Origin: Clitopilus passeckerianus
Lineage: Eukaryota > Basidiomycota > Agaricomycetes > Agaricales > Entolomataceae
Direction of reading: 5' to 3'
DNA: 64,000 bases
NCBI GenBank assembly: GCA_944990035.1
Contig: CALYLX010000008.1
Location: 124,001-188,000, forward strand
Below are positions 11,127-22,934 of this stretch, piece by piece. Under the pieces are notes generated by a model. It searched no databases. It was given only the letters and a program-made list of their open reading frames with translations, and had not been told where the DNA came from. How positions within the stretch are numbered: position 1 is the first letter of the stretch; each line of letters begins with the position of its first letter. Made by a program: the position numbers and the translations under genes.

Positions 11127-11686
11127 ATGACTACAGCCAATTTATCCAACGGAACTTACCTGATCAAAGGCGTCAAAACCGATAGCTTCGTCGGTCGACA
11201 CCCCGTCGAAGACCGCTCACTCCTTCCCAAACGTGTTCTCGCTCTTGAAGATGGTGCACGGGCTCCCAGGGTACGTACGAGCTCGTTCATTCCTTCAGGC
11301 CGGCTTACGAACCGAATTTGCAGTGGGCTCTCGAGAAAGACGGCGATAGTTACATCCTAAAAGCGGGCGGTGCTCCCGTTGGCGTTGAGGAGGACCTGGT
11401 CTTTGCACACCTTGTCATGTCGGAGGAGCGTGGCGAAAAGTGGAAGATTAGTGAGCACATGGCACTTAATGGAAAGACTGTCTATTCGTATGTTTCTATC
11501 CTACCTGCAAAAAATTAAAACACGAGGTTCTGATCGCCATCGTATTTCAGCATTCGGACAAATGGTATGGCCACTGCTTGGTCCGCTGAAAGTGCTGGTT
11601 ATGCGGGTCAGATCAAATTGAAGCCTTTCGAAACCCCCATCGACGAATCCCAAACGTTTGAGATCATCCAAGTTTCTGACGAATAA
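11127..11686 (+). CDS. I66-family serine protease inhibitor, copy 3
   Basis: Three exons: 11127-11270, 11324-11487 and 11551-11686. The product is about 147 residues, starting MTTANLSNGTYLIKGV, with FVGRHPVEDRSLLPKR, WALEKDGDSYILKAGG, EKWKISEH and the final TFEII strand. It is the closest of the three to the family consensus. The third intron of copy 2 is absent: the reading frame runs straight through AGYAGQIKLKPF. It is convergent with the deubiquitinase gene, leaving only 66 nt between the two stop codons. Confidence 0.88.
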
Positions 11687-11752
11687 GGAATCTATACGTA
11701 CAACGTACAACCCATTTCCTACTAATACACTTCCTATTTCATCTCCGTCCCT

Positions 11753-14700
11753 CTACACCTTCTCAAAAATATACAAATACGCCAACCTCTTCAACTCCCT
11801 AACACTCTCCTCATCCGCCTTAACAACCTTCTCATCATTAAACAACACCCACTGATCCTTCACCCTAATATGCGCAACGTAATGCCCGGAATGAACAGAG
11901 GGCCCTTTGTGTGAGACGAAAGCCTTGAGACGGTATTTGACTGGAACGGATGTGGTCCCTGGAATGGAGGTCGATGCAAAGGCAGATGTGGAGGTAGACT
12001 CGGAACCGGAAGTTGCGGCTGGGACCTCTTCGCCGGTGTCGTCGGGGTGGTTGAAGAGCCATTCGACTGCACGTTCGGCGTCGCCTCCCTGGATATTCGC
12101 TTAAGCGAGATGTACAAAATAGAGAGAGGGTGCTAGACAAACCGTTTCACGCAAAGCCTTCTTCGCCTGCGCGTGCGTGAACCCCATCTCAGCCAACATC
12201 GACACCTGTTCCGCAGGTGGCTCAGCCGCCGCCGCACCTCCAGCAGTAGAGGACGCAAGCTGGATAGGTGCATCGATATCTGTCCTCGACCAGTCAGCCG
12301 ATGCTATACAACGGATTTTTTTTCAGGGTAGTGAGGAAAAACGCACCAGGATCCTCCATATGAGCAAACAACCACTCCATCGCGGCTTCAGCGCTGTTGT
12401 TACCAGTGGCTAGGAGAGCCTTCTGGGATCGAATTTCGGGGAATCCCATGAGTCCGAGCTGTTCCATCGCTGCGGCGTTGAATTCCGGTAGGGTAGGTGC
12501 AGCTGTAATTGGCATCAGAACCGCATTTAAAGGTGGGAGGAGATTGGATGACGTACCAGGAGCGTCTTGAGGAAGTTCAGTCTCGCCGTCTTGAAGCCCA
12601 CGTCCGAGCTGCTTCTCGGTGAACTCGAGGATATCGTCGTTGGGTAGGATGACGGGTATATCTAGGAATCCAGAATCAGCACTGTTTTCGACATGAACAA
12701 AATCGTCGTACCAAGCTTTGAAGGTACCCAATTCACAAGCTGAAACTTCTTCGCATGAACGACCAATACCTCCGGGAAGGACGCGAACTTCGTCTGCCTG
12801 TCAAAGTCCACCATCAGCAATCAGTCTACCCTCTCGAAGAGTATCCTCACTTCAAAGCATTTACACTCCTCCCACACCCAGGACACCCATACTCAATCGC
12901 CTCCCCCTCCAACAGGCCCTCAACACAATCCCAAAGTGCGACATCTGAATAAAGGACCTTCTCATCTTCGTCCTTCCCCTTCTCGGTAGCAGGGACAGCG
13001 ACGCTAAGAACATCGTTCGTGTCCACGCGGTATCGGACCTTCTTGCAGTCGGAGCATTGGAGGCGTTGCTCGAGGCCGTAAGAGAATACTGTAGTTGCAT
13101 CTGGAAAGATGCCCAGGTCAATACGTGATTGACGGGTTTGAGAGGAAATTGAGGAATGGAGGGGAATGGAAAAGAATGAGACGCATATACCCACCTCCCT
13201 CAACCCCAACCTTATTCTTATGCCCATCCCTCCTCAACACAGTCAACAACCATGTAAAAAACTCCTCCGAATCCTGCTGCCTCATCGTCGCAAACTCCGC
13301 GTGGCCCTTCCCAATCAAACTCTTAAACCTAGCCGGCTTCAGCCCCGTCTGGAACACGGGCGTAGGTGAGGGATGTTGCAGGTGGTCACCTAGACCAGGA
13401 ATAGCGGGTGAAGAGGAAGGCGATCTATTCCCAGGTCCCTGAGCCGGGTGGGAGTACCTTCCACTAAGAAGCCCATCGGCGACTTTACGCATTTGACATT
13501 CGAGGCAGTCCATGGGGAGGGAGACGGGGCAGTGGATAGCGTGGTCGGAGGGGGCGCCGTAGCGGACTTGGAAGGTGGGGAGGGAGAAAAGGGATTGGAG
13601 GACAGAGGTCATGTAGCAGCTGATAGGAGACGTTAGCTGGATGTTGGAGGTTCGGACAAGAAGAGGAAAAATAGTACCTGTTACCGAGATTTGCCAGTCC
13701 TGTGAGGCCAGGTCCGAATACGGGTTCGAGAGCTTTTCCGTCTTCGCCGGTTAGGGAGAAGTCGTATTTGAGGTTGTGTTCAATTTGCTGAAAAGACGTT
13801 AGAAAGGGTTTTCTAAACCGATGAAGTAGGCTTACGAGTTCCGTCATACTCTTCTCAGTTTTCGTTTGCTGAGCGACATTGATACCAAAGTTGGCGAGAT
13901 GTGAGGCAAGGTCGGGGTCGAGCTTGGAGTCGTTGCAAATATAACAGTAGATATCTGTAAAACGGATATTTAGTGAGCATATAGCCAATGGATATCAGAC
14001 GACGAGACTTACCAGCTTTTCCTTCAGGCGTAATGGTTCCCAACTTGACGCTGACTCCATGTCCAGAAGCCTCGTAGTGAGAAAGTCCATGACTATTACC
14101 CTCCGCGCCTCCGATCTGTTTCCGTCCGCAACCAAGGTTTCCGCAGACAAGACACAGCCAGAGATTCTCCTTCAGGTCGCACGAGTTGCAGTGCGCCAGA
14201 CCTTAGTCGAATCAGACAAAGTTGGATAAGTGTATCGACGAATACAGACCTGAAGCAGCAATTGGACCTTTCGATTCTTGGAATAGAGTAAAAGTATGCT
14301 CGCAAGGCAAGATTTCCTCCTCCCAAGCCTGGACCTCGGACTGCTGAGCAGATGACCTCGAGGACATGACGTCGTCAATGAGGGCCTTAACCTGCAGCGC
14401 ACATTTAGCATTAGATCAAGCGGATACCACGCGAAAATGACGTACCTTTGGATCAGTTTTCGCCTCTGGCACCTCAGCCCCTTTGTCTCCATTACAGAGC
14501 CAGCACTTGACGGTCGTGACGTGTTCATACTTGTCCTCCTCGCGTTCCTCTGCGATCGAGAGCTTGGTCATCTTGGCAGGTGGCTCCTGGTCTTCTCCCT
14601 GCAGATTTGGTGAGCACGCTGGCTGTGGATAAAGCCTCGTAGGTTGCCTACCCTGTGCGCGGAAGGCTTGGCTTTTCTCTTAACATTGAGCGTGAACTTG

Positions 14701-14953
14701 TGTCCAGATTTCTGGACATGCGTCCTGGCGTGATGTCTGCTTGCTTCGAGGCATCCTCCGTTGAAGCAAGTCAGACAGACTTCGATGCCTTCAGGGAGAT
14801 CCTAGACGCGATCAGTTAAGCCGAGGTTGAGCACAGGCATGACAAAGAACCCACTTGGGAGTCGAAACACTGCGTGCATTCCTCCCGATTGACACTTTGA
14901 GAGAGTCTGGGAGCCTGAAGTCGAGCGATTTGGTCGATATGCGTACAGGCCAT
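11753..14953 (-). CDS. ubp14: ubiquitin carboxyl-terminal hydrolase, USP5/Ubp14 type
   Basis: Multi-exon gene of about 12 exons, starting MACTHIDQIARLQ. Order of domains: a variant N-terminal zinc finger (CTQCFDS, CLTC, H-rich); a ZnF-UBP domain (CEHTFTLFQ, HCNSCDLKENLWLCL, CGNLGCGR, NSHGLSHY); the USP Cys box GLTGLANLGNSCYMTSVLQS, with an intron inside the Ser codon just before the catalytic Cys; the QQDSEEFF box; two UBA domains (MGFPEIRSQKALLATGN and MLAEMGFTHAQAKKALRET); and the His box HSGHYVAHIRVKDQWVLFND near the end. USP5/Ubp14 disassembles free polyubiquitin chains to recycle ubiquitin. All catalytic residues are visible, so it should be active. This is a conserved housekeeping gene. 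Confidence 0.93.
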
Positions 14954-15418
14954 GGTGTACGTTGACGGTGAAAGAACGAGGAGAAAGGCGAACGCGCGCC
15001 TATCTTGAGTGGGGGAATGTCAGGTGACCTTGTTATTATCAAGCATGGGCTTTTTGAGATAACGATGAAGCGTGAGAGATCTATTCCTCTTCCGGACAGT
15101 GCCAGCTGAATTAAAAGGCGACGGGCGATTTTGACCGAGGTTGACATCCAACGAATTCAACCGACCATATTGATTGTTGGGACCATGCTGGACGGATGAT
15201 GCAGAAGACCCAAATACCCGCCATTTATGACACTTTCCCTCCGAGACACAGCTTATGAGTCTCAATCTCATCTGGACGTCGGCTTGATCGTCTCCCCGTC
15301 ACGCGGCCTCGGGGCGAGGTTATGATCAATTCCTGGTCCAAACTTCAATGCTATAAATACTGGGTTGCACCCGATTGAAGTTCTCCGTTAACCTATAACC
15401 GCGTTCTTGTCAACGAAT
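14954..15418. other. shared upstream region of ubp14 and the thaumatin-like gene
   Basis: Divergent promoter region of 465 nt with no convincing ORF. It ends in the thaumatin-like gene's TATA box. Confidence 0.45.
15352..15359 (+). promoter_or_regulatory. TATA box of the thaumatin-like gene
   Basis: TATAAATA, 60 nt before the ATG at 15419. Confidence 0.5.
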
Positions 15419-16522
15419 ATGCTGTCCGCTCTCGTCATCACTCTGGCTTTAGCCAGTCTTGGGACTGCACGAAATATTACCGTCAGGAATGCGTGTTCTT
15501 ATACCGTCTGGTATGTCTCTTGACACGCACCTTCTTCTCTCGTCTTAAGAATATCCCGTTCAGGCCGGGACTGTGGACTGATCTATCCGTTGCGACCGAT
15601 GTTCCCACCCAAGCCACTGGGTGAGCCTCCATTGAATCTCTCGAGTAGCTCCTGACGCCTGACATCGCCCATCCTAGATGGGAAGCCCCTAGTGGTTCAG
15701 AAGTAACATTCCCGGTTCCAGCTGATTGGAGAAGTGGTAGAATCTGGGTATTTCACCTCACATCTGGATGGTTGGTGAATGACACCTGACCAAATCTCCC
15801 GTTTCATGTCACCAGGGAAGGCGCGACTGTGACTTCAGCACCAACCCTGGCGCCTCCTCCTGTCTCACCGGCGGATGTAACGGTGGGCTCCTCTGCAGTC
15901 CCAGTAATGGAGCTGTGAGTTCTGCTTCCATGTTGGCGTGGTACGGCACTGACCTCCCATTTCGTTGTATAGCCTGTAGGCCCAACGACTATTGCCGAGT
16001 TCACCCTCAGCTCTACCCTTCAAGACTTCTATGATGTCTCCCTCATCAATGGTTTTAACATTCCTATCAGCATTACCCCCTCAAACGGGTCCTGCAAAGT
16101 ACTTGGTTGCTCCGTGGATCTCAACACCCAATGTGAGTACTCAGGGTGGCGAATGTTGGCATACGTATCTCACTTCGACTGAATAGGCCCAAGCTCGCTC
16201 AAAGGTCCCGTAGGCGCAAACGGTGCTACCGCTGGGTGTAAGAGTGCATGCCAGGCCGACACAAACCCGACGAATTCGCCCAATTGCTGTACGGGCCAGT
16301 ACCTCCTTCCAGCTTCATGCCCTGCAAGCGGGGTTCAATACTACAGCTTCTTCAGTGAGTATCCCGTCGATGGTGTTCGTTTTCCTCGCTAACTCTCCTT
16401 ATTTTGCCTGAATAGAGGGAAACTGCCCCAACACGAATGTCTTCAAATACGACCAGTCGAGTTCTCTCTGGGTTTGCCCATCCAGCCTCCAGACCGACTA
16501 CACGGTCACTTTCTGCCCTTAA
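15419..16522 (+). CDS. secreted thaumatin-like protein (GH152 type)
   Basis: Several small exons spliced at GT-AG sites. A signal peptide (MLSALVITLALASLGTA) is followed by NITVRNACSYTVWPGLWTD, then GWEAPSGSEVTFPVP, GRRDCDFS, CLTGGCNGGLLC, TIAEFTLSS, DFYDVSLINGFNIPISITP and a Cys-rich tail ending DYTVTFCP. These are canonical thaumatin-like landmarks, and Cys pairs throughout fit the usual disulfide-rich fold. Fungal members can cleave beta-1,3-glucan and act in wall remodelling, including lentinan breakdown in shiitake, or in antimicrobial defence. Length (about 250 residues) is normal for the family. It is secreted, unlike the neighbouring I66 inhibitors. Confidence 0.9.
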
Positions 16523-16628
16523 TTTCGGAACAATTGGAGAAATAGTCGGTATATCCACGGTTATCGTGTCAGGTATATAGTGATAATACAAGTTCCTTTT
16601 TACTTCCGCATCGTTTGAGTGCGATACG

Positions 16629-17988
16629 TCATGGTCCACCTGACGAGTTTCGACTTTTCTCTACCGGATCGGCTGAATAGAATGAATTAGTGCTGATAAT
16701 ATGGAGGCTGAAACAATACTCACCATCTCGAACCTCTGGCTTCACCGTCCCATCCGACGAAAACCTCGGTAAAATACTTGTTGGTGGCACAATACGAGAC
16801 GGGCTGACTGACTGAGCCATGTACACCCTCACAGCGATGAGATTATACGATATCCCTGGGGCACCGCGTCAGATTTATCCGAAATGACCAACCAATCCGA
16901 CAAGGCAACTTACCTATGCTGGGTATTGACGTGTATTGAAGGACGAACTCGAACTGACTGTTCTGAGAGTCAAGAATCATAAGCCCCAACAACTGCGTGG
17001 TGTATATCATAGCGCTCTCCACTATGATTCGGACTACTTGCATCAGGGACGTTCCGAGTGTCCTTACGCCCGCCCTTCTTGACTCTCGATGCTGGTGCCA
17101 CAGCCTAGTAACGATGAGTCCCGTCGTCATGAGGTTCTGGGAGAAGTGGAGAGGATAGATAGCTTTGAAGAATTGTCTGAAGGTGTCGCGCGGGATAACG
17201 TCTGGGTGGGTGTATGCGATGAACATTGATATATGAACGCCTGTTGAGCATTTGAGGTGGCATTCACGGTGAGGTGGAGTTGAGCGACTAACCACTCGTG
17301 AGGACGATAAGTAATGTTGGCAGAGCAATGGCGAGGGTATTCCCGCCCCAGATGATGAAGCAGCGGTAAACCTGTTCTTTTTAGCTACAGTTTAGGTCAG
17401 TTTTGAGGAAAGGCCGTACCAGAAGAGAGTCGCCCGTGGTGACCATTAGTGTCGATAGGACGTATGTGATTAGATTCTCCCATTGCGCTGCATCTCCCCG
17501 ACCGGCAAAGTACGACGTAGGTCCCAAGGGATTCAGTATGAATGCTTCGATCAAGCGTCGGATACCAATCCCTGTAATGGAATTTGAGCAATGCGGATGG
17601 TGACGGATGAGTGTGTTGCCCACCCGTGTAGAGGGCCGTCCCCAAAAACATGCAAATGTTACAGAATAAGAATATCTTTAGATGGGTGAATATGCGAGAA
17701 TGAATGCGGAGATCTTAATAACTGACTTTAGAAGGGAGCGTAAGAGGTTGGCGCTGTCGGTGGATGATAAGGAGGGAGACAATGAATGAGCAGGCGTAGA
17801 ATCCTTGTAACTCTCATCAGCTGTACGAACGCTTAACGTTATATGCAAACACACCGCAAAGGAAAAACTAAATCACAGAATCACGGTCAGTTGAGCTCGT
17901 CCATAGCGAAATCGTTGGATGGACGGACCTCCAGCGAGAGCCCTACCACCTGGGCAATTTCCACAGTCGAGTTGCCAGCAGAGTCCAT
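16629..17988 (-). CDS. multi-pass membrane protein, receptor-like orphan family of Agaricomycetes
   Basis: Seven or so exons. The start MDSAGNSTVEIAQVVGLSLE is joined to GFYACSFIVSLLIIHRQRQ, then IFLFCNICMFLGTALYTG, GRGDAAQWENLITYVLSTLMVTTGDSLLV, a CFIIWGGNTLAIALPTLL segment, LMTTGLIVTRLWHQ, and VVRIIVESAMIYTTQLLGLM. The tail reads YMAQSVSPSRI. The hydrophobic segments and the order cytosolic basic loop, then VVRIIVESA helix, fit the seven-helix orphan proteins that are abundant in mushroom genomes. Ligand and signalling partner are unknown. A related gene is at 32450-33685. Splice sites in the middle are approximate. Confidence 0.72.
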
Positions 17989-20061
17989 GGTGCCGCCTGA
18001 TAGGGTACTGGGTGTAGAAGACGGAAGAAGAGTCGACAAGCGAAGGTTTCCTGGCGAAGAGTATATATATTGGATCCTCCTTTGACAGTAACTGTACTCA
18101 GGGCTACAGATGGGCTATACAGCCATGAACGAGGGAGAAGGAGATTTGTATTGAAGTGGCGACCGCAATATAGTTTCTCCAGAGTTGCCCTAGACAGGTA
18201 CATTTTGTTTCCGAGTCTGCCGAGTACTCATAGGCTGGGAACGTTTCATTTGCCTAGCTCGTTCAACAGTGCCGAAGGCTACCCTCGACCGAATCATGTT
18301 AAGTATAGGACTCTGTCGTTGGGCAGATGATGATGTAGCTCAAGAGGCAAATGATTGTAAGTTCACGATGCCGTAAGATTGGCGGTCAAGCGAGCGAGAA
18401 GACGCTATTGAGCACAGGGAGGGTCGATAGGTGGTGAGAGGGAACTTCATTGATCTGGGAGGGTCGCTGTTCGATATCAAGTACCTGAGGTCGTCCAATT
18501 CAAGGTTTCGAAACGGCATCCCAGCGTACGCTGGTCCTGCTCTTCTTTACGTAAGAGTTTAGGGTGCAGGGCCAAATCGCATTCCGGTGGAACAGAAATC
18601 AGACCTATTCCTCCGCAGTGGAAATTGACTTTGATCTGACCGTAAGTTGACCTATGTCAGTGATAAATGACATGGTCTCAAGACGATCGATCGGTATTTA
18701 TCCTTGGGTAACATTTTCGCAGGTGGCGGCCACCTTGACGGAGGCCAATCTTCAATTCAGTTGGCGGCTAAGGGGCCACCAAGCCGCTCAAGATGCGTGA
18801 CTTAACTGAGTCGCCCGTCCGTCCGTCACAGGCATCGGACGCGACCCATAATGTGTTTGGTTCAGAGTCAATAGCCAAATCAACCGACACAGACTGTCAA
18901 TGTCCACCAGCTATACCCTTATCTACTCACAATAATTACCACAAGGTGACGATTCCACGCGGACCGTCCTATTGGCTATTGCTCATTATTTTCTCCCGCC
19001 TCGCTATCTACATCTCTCGACCCCAGTGACACAATATTTAAGGATATTTGTAACCATATGCCACGGTAACTCGATGGCGTTGTGCCAGAGCATTCGGAAG
19101 TTTTGTCGCCATCCTCACCTTTATCGTAAGTATATGCATTTCATCGTTCATCTGCACTTGGATTCACGCAAACTACCAGTTGAAACTCTCAGAGGAGGCG
19201 GTGGACATGCTGGAAGGCTCGCAGCAAGCCCACCAACGTCTGAACGCGTCTCTTTGGTTTCCTGAGCCTGGATCCTACCCATCGTCAAGAAAGTGAGCAG
19301 TCTACTTCCAGCCTCCTTTAAGACCTCGCCTGCGTGTTCAGGCTCTCATCCGTTGAGATGTGGCTTTCCCACCGCCACTAACCCACTGGAGTATTTGGCG
19401 AATTTCGGTGACCGGGGATCATCAACTAACCTCGACCTCCGTGGGCAAAACTTAAAGTCTGGCCACCATATCTGGAATTCAAGTCACGACCCAGAAGGCG
19501 ATGTCGGTGTCGACCCTATTCGCGAGAGAAAGTTCAGCATGCTTATCGCTTGGGATGCAGGCGTGAAGGATTTCCTTCAAATAGGATGTTGAGAGGTCTG
19601 TTGATCAACAGCCTGTCGCCACCGCTACTCTAACACGTTGGTTGGCAGTCATTCGGCATCCGTATGCCTCAACCGCCGCTCCTTGCAGCGAATGTCAAGA
19701 ATGAGATTGGAGCGGCGATCTCGGTGCATTCAATCTCTCTCCTACAAACTTCGAAGTTACCGTCTATGGCTATGTCTACGTTCTGCGATTCTCTGTGCAC
19801 ACTAGTCCGTCATCTCATGTGTGACCCCATAAGTCGATTTGGATACATATTCAAGGAAGTATGATATTAAACCCGAATAAATTGTGGCTTTTATAGATCT
19901 GAACTAATAGATTAAAGGAGACCTTAGCCTATCCATGCTAGAATGGAGGTGAGATGAGCTAGATCAGTCTTATATATCATTGGTTTGGGACCCGAATAAA
20001 CTGAAGACGCGGTAGATGTTATCTCGAGGTTACAATTTTCCGCCATACCACCACCACCACC
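17989..20061. other. intergenic, possible decayed small gene near 19.1-19.4 kb
   Basis: Mostly without gene signal. Around 19085-19380 (plus) a spliced reading gives FGSFVAILTFI joined to LKLSEEAVDMLEGSQQ and a short tail. No start codon fits and the family is not recognised. A 99-codon ORF at 19293-19592 overlaps in another frame. I treat these as unproven. Confidence 0.3.
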
Positions 20062-21858
20062 CTAGTATTTAGAATAATCTACAGCCAATATTATGCTTCT
20101 CTGCTTAGTGACATGATACCAGCGCGCCAGCATCGACTCTGTGGGCCTCATATCGTCTGATAGATTGAGTTGGACTGTCGACCAACCCGTCACTTCAAGA
20201 GCATCCAGAACCGACTCGTAGTCCCCAAACTGGAACATTGACCACTCAACCCCGCAGCAGGATCCATAGGTATGGTCAACACACCTAGGTTTCCTGCCTA
20301 TAGCCAAAGGGGTGGCCAATGGGTGATTTGTCCAAAGAAACCGGATCTTCGAGAAGTGCGGTATAACGGCATCTATCGCCTCCTCTTCTTCCTCGCCTTT
20401 GCCATGAAATATGCAGCGTAGAATAACAAGACACTCCAATGTTGAGCTGAGCGACATCAGGAGTCCACGTACGTCCTTATTGGATAATCCTTGAAAGTCG
20501 GTTAGTTGCAGGGTGTGAAGCGTTGGGGTTGACGTAAGAAAGTAACGTATATGGGCTATCTTGACCCACCGTGGTTGAGGATCATCTGCTGGGCCGTGCA
20601 AAGATAGCTCTTTGAGGGAAAACGGGGCCGAGAACGCTCGGGAATCGGCTTTCAATCGTTTCTCTCTGGGCAAGTTCTCGTCATAAAATTATCCTGAATG
20701 CACGAAATCTATCACTTACCGAGACGGTTTAACACCTGGGATGGATACAGTGACCTCCAAATCCTCAAGATTTGCCCAGTTCTTGACAAGGGCGTAGACC
20801 TCGGGAAGGGTGTCAATATGGTCATCATAGTTCTTTCTCCCGCCATCGTTGAAGACACGTAGCGCCCTCACGGTGGGCAGAATTGCGAGAATGGTCTTGG
20901 AGTAATTGTAGATTGAATGGGGTATTTCGAGATTGATAAGGTAGGGAGCTGCGCAAATTATGAACTCTTTGCAGAGTGCCGTATATTCCTCGCAAGGGAC
21001 AATGTTGTGGGAAGAAATCGTGGTGATATGACGCCTCATTTGATGCTGACGTCTTAGAGACTCGACCAATCCTCCCACATTATGAACCTTGTACCCGTCC
21101 TGAGAACCGACCTTTTGGAAATAGACAAGGATGACGACTTTCCATGCCTTGCAGACGAGGGCCATTGAGAGAATATCCTTGGCAGCCTGGAAGTCATGTT
21201 TCTCCGTCCCCTCCCACATTTTACCGGCAACCTCAAGCAATACATTGCTTGGTAGTCCATCGAAGCAGGATAGGTTACGATCATTTCGTCGGGTTGGAAG
21301 AATTTGGAAATTGTATCCCCGCACAATAGAATTGTCCATCCAGTATCCATTGCTTGTTTGCAGCACAAATCTACCAGACCCAGATAGGGCGACAGAGGTC
21401 GACGTGGTATCGGGGGTGAGGGGGAATTGCCTGTCGAAGAGAATCTGTGGACATCGCTTGGAGTAAAGCATCGCCTCATTTGGCACGATCTTGACATAAA
21501 ACTTGGCCGCATCAGGTTGCTCGTCCACATTCAACTCGAGAATGAGCGTGAGTGTCCTGGGGCCCACAACTGTATTCGTAATGCCCGGAATGTGGCGTAG
21601 CGCTACCTTCGAAGCTGTTTTGGATGTTGGAGAAATATATTCCCTGAGATATACGTCTCCTCGTAAGGCAGTCTCGCTTGTGCTGGCTAATATGATCCGC
21701 ATCGTCGAGAACCTTTGCCGAAGATATGGATCTACGACAACCGAGAGCGATATTGGTGCGATGTGATTGGTAGTCCTTGGATCGGTGAGCGTTGTCACGT
21801 TGTGATAGACCCAACATGACGGAAAATGGCGATTTTGGACAGTTACAGAGGCCTTCAT
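20062..21858 (-). CDS. F-box protein with probable LRR-like C-terminus
   Basis: Two exons. The 54-nt intron uses the CCCAG acceptor, so that ...GVKPSR continues as EKRLKADSRAF. About 580 residues. The first 200 residues include beta-strand-rich sequence of unknown type (VGPRTLTLILELNVDEQ, SGRFVLQTSNGYWMD). An F-box then follows (FDGLPSNVLLEVAGKMWEG, DILSMALVCKAWKVV). The C-terminal half has irregular leucine-rich spacing (ALVKNWANLEDLEVTV, TPTLHTLQLTDF, STLECLVILRC), typical of mushroom F-box/LRR proteins that recruit substrates to SCF ligases. The N-terminal extension before the F-box is longer than usual. An internal Met (MRIILASTSE) could be the true start. Confidence 0.75.
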
Positions 21859-22694
21859 AACTGGTTTTAAGCAAGGGCCAACAGGGAGTGTTGGGGTTCG
21901 AGACGACCTGATGCTCTGTCACGTTGATGTTGATTATGACGACGATGATTACCGCTCGAGGTCCTAAACAGGAACAGCAGGGACCGTGCTACACATACGG
22001 AATTACCTTTGGTACGAAGTAATTCTACGCACTCACGAACATACATGCACCCATAGCCGCTCTGAATTTCCAGGAGGATCAACTCACAAGTTAGCCCACT
22101 ACGCGACGTACTTATGTATATCATAGTTAGGACACAAATAGATAGATATGAGAGCGCCAACAGAGCACTTGGGAGTCAGAGCGGGTGCATAAAAATTCTT
22201 GCTGCAGGGGATATCGAACAGCGAAAACCGGTTGGGCAAAAGCTGCCGCCCTAAGACCTGACTTCCTCATCCGTTTCCTGAGAGAAATTAGGTGTCTGTA
22301 AAAATGGCTAGCTCATCTGACATCGGCCTCTGCAGTGTGTAGAAACATCCTGTTGAGTCAGGGCACTGAGGGTGAAGGCGTTACGATGGATTTCTGTGGG
22401 TATGATGCATACCAAGCAACTTTCATCTCACTGCCAACACCTTTGTTGCCCACTCCTGGCGAATTCTCTTACATTGCGGTATCAGAGGGTGGATCGAGGG
22501 TGGAAACAAGTGTGAATGATCTCCTCCCAGTACCGTTTTTACAAGTGTATCGACAGGACACATTTCCGAAGACGGGGACGGAAATGGAGTCAGCTCTCTC
22601 AGGCTGATTTTCATCTTGTCAAGTCGTGTGGTAACTTTGGTTACACGACTGTTTCCTCATTTAGTCTAGAAGGCGCATCAATGAGTCAATATGG
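21859..22694. other. intergenic, promoter side of two divergent F-box genes
   Basis: No gene recognised; short ORFs at 22335-22607 and 22423-22614 overlap on opposite strands. From about 22668 the sequence becomes similar, inverted, to 8511 and below, marking the inner edge of the duplicated arm. Confidence 0.4.
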
Positions 22695-22739
22695 CAGTGC
22701 GTCGGGAGGCTTTGTGGTCCCGACGTCGGGAGCGCACTG
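22695..22739. promoter_or_regulatory. palindromic dyad in the F-box copy B promoter
   Basis: Outer arms CAGTGCG/CGCACTG and inner arms GTCGGGA/TCCCGAC with a 10-nt spacer. The inner pair differs from copy A at one position on each arm, yet both pair perfectly in their own copy. The CCGACGTCGG core is kept. Confidence 0.55.
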
Positions 22740-22934
22740 CTGTACTTGGCTTTCTAAGTAATGATGCGACGCCGTTCGACCCTCGTGACTGATACGGATC
22801 GACCGCCCGACTCATGTTGGCACAGCCATGAGGCGCGTGTACCTTGTGCGAAACTTGACTGTCATCAATGGCCAAAATGCATAAATTGCGTTCTCCGCCA
22901 CATCCTCATTCCAAGAGTCGGACCCAGTTTAGCA

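Noticed and set aside
19085..19592. Spliced reading FGSFVAILTFI + LKLSEEAVDMLEG and an overlapping 99-codon ORF
   Set aside because: No start codon fits and the two frames conflict.
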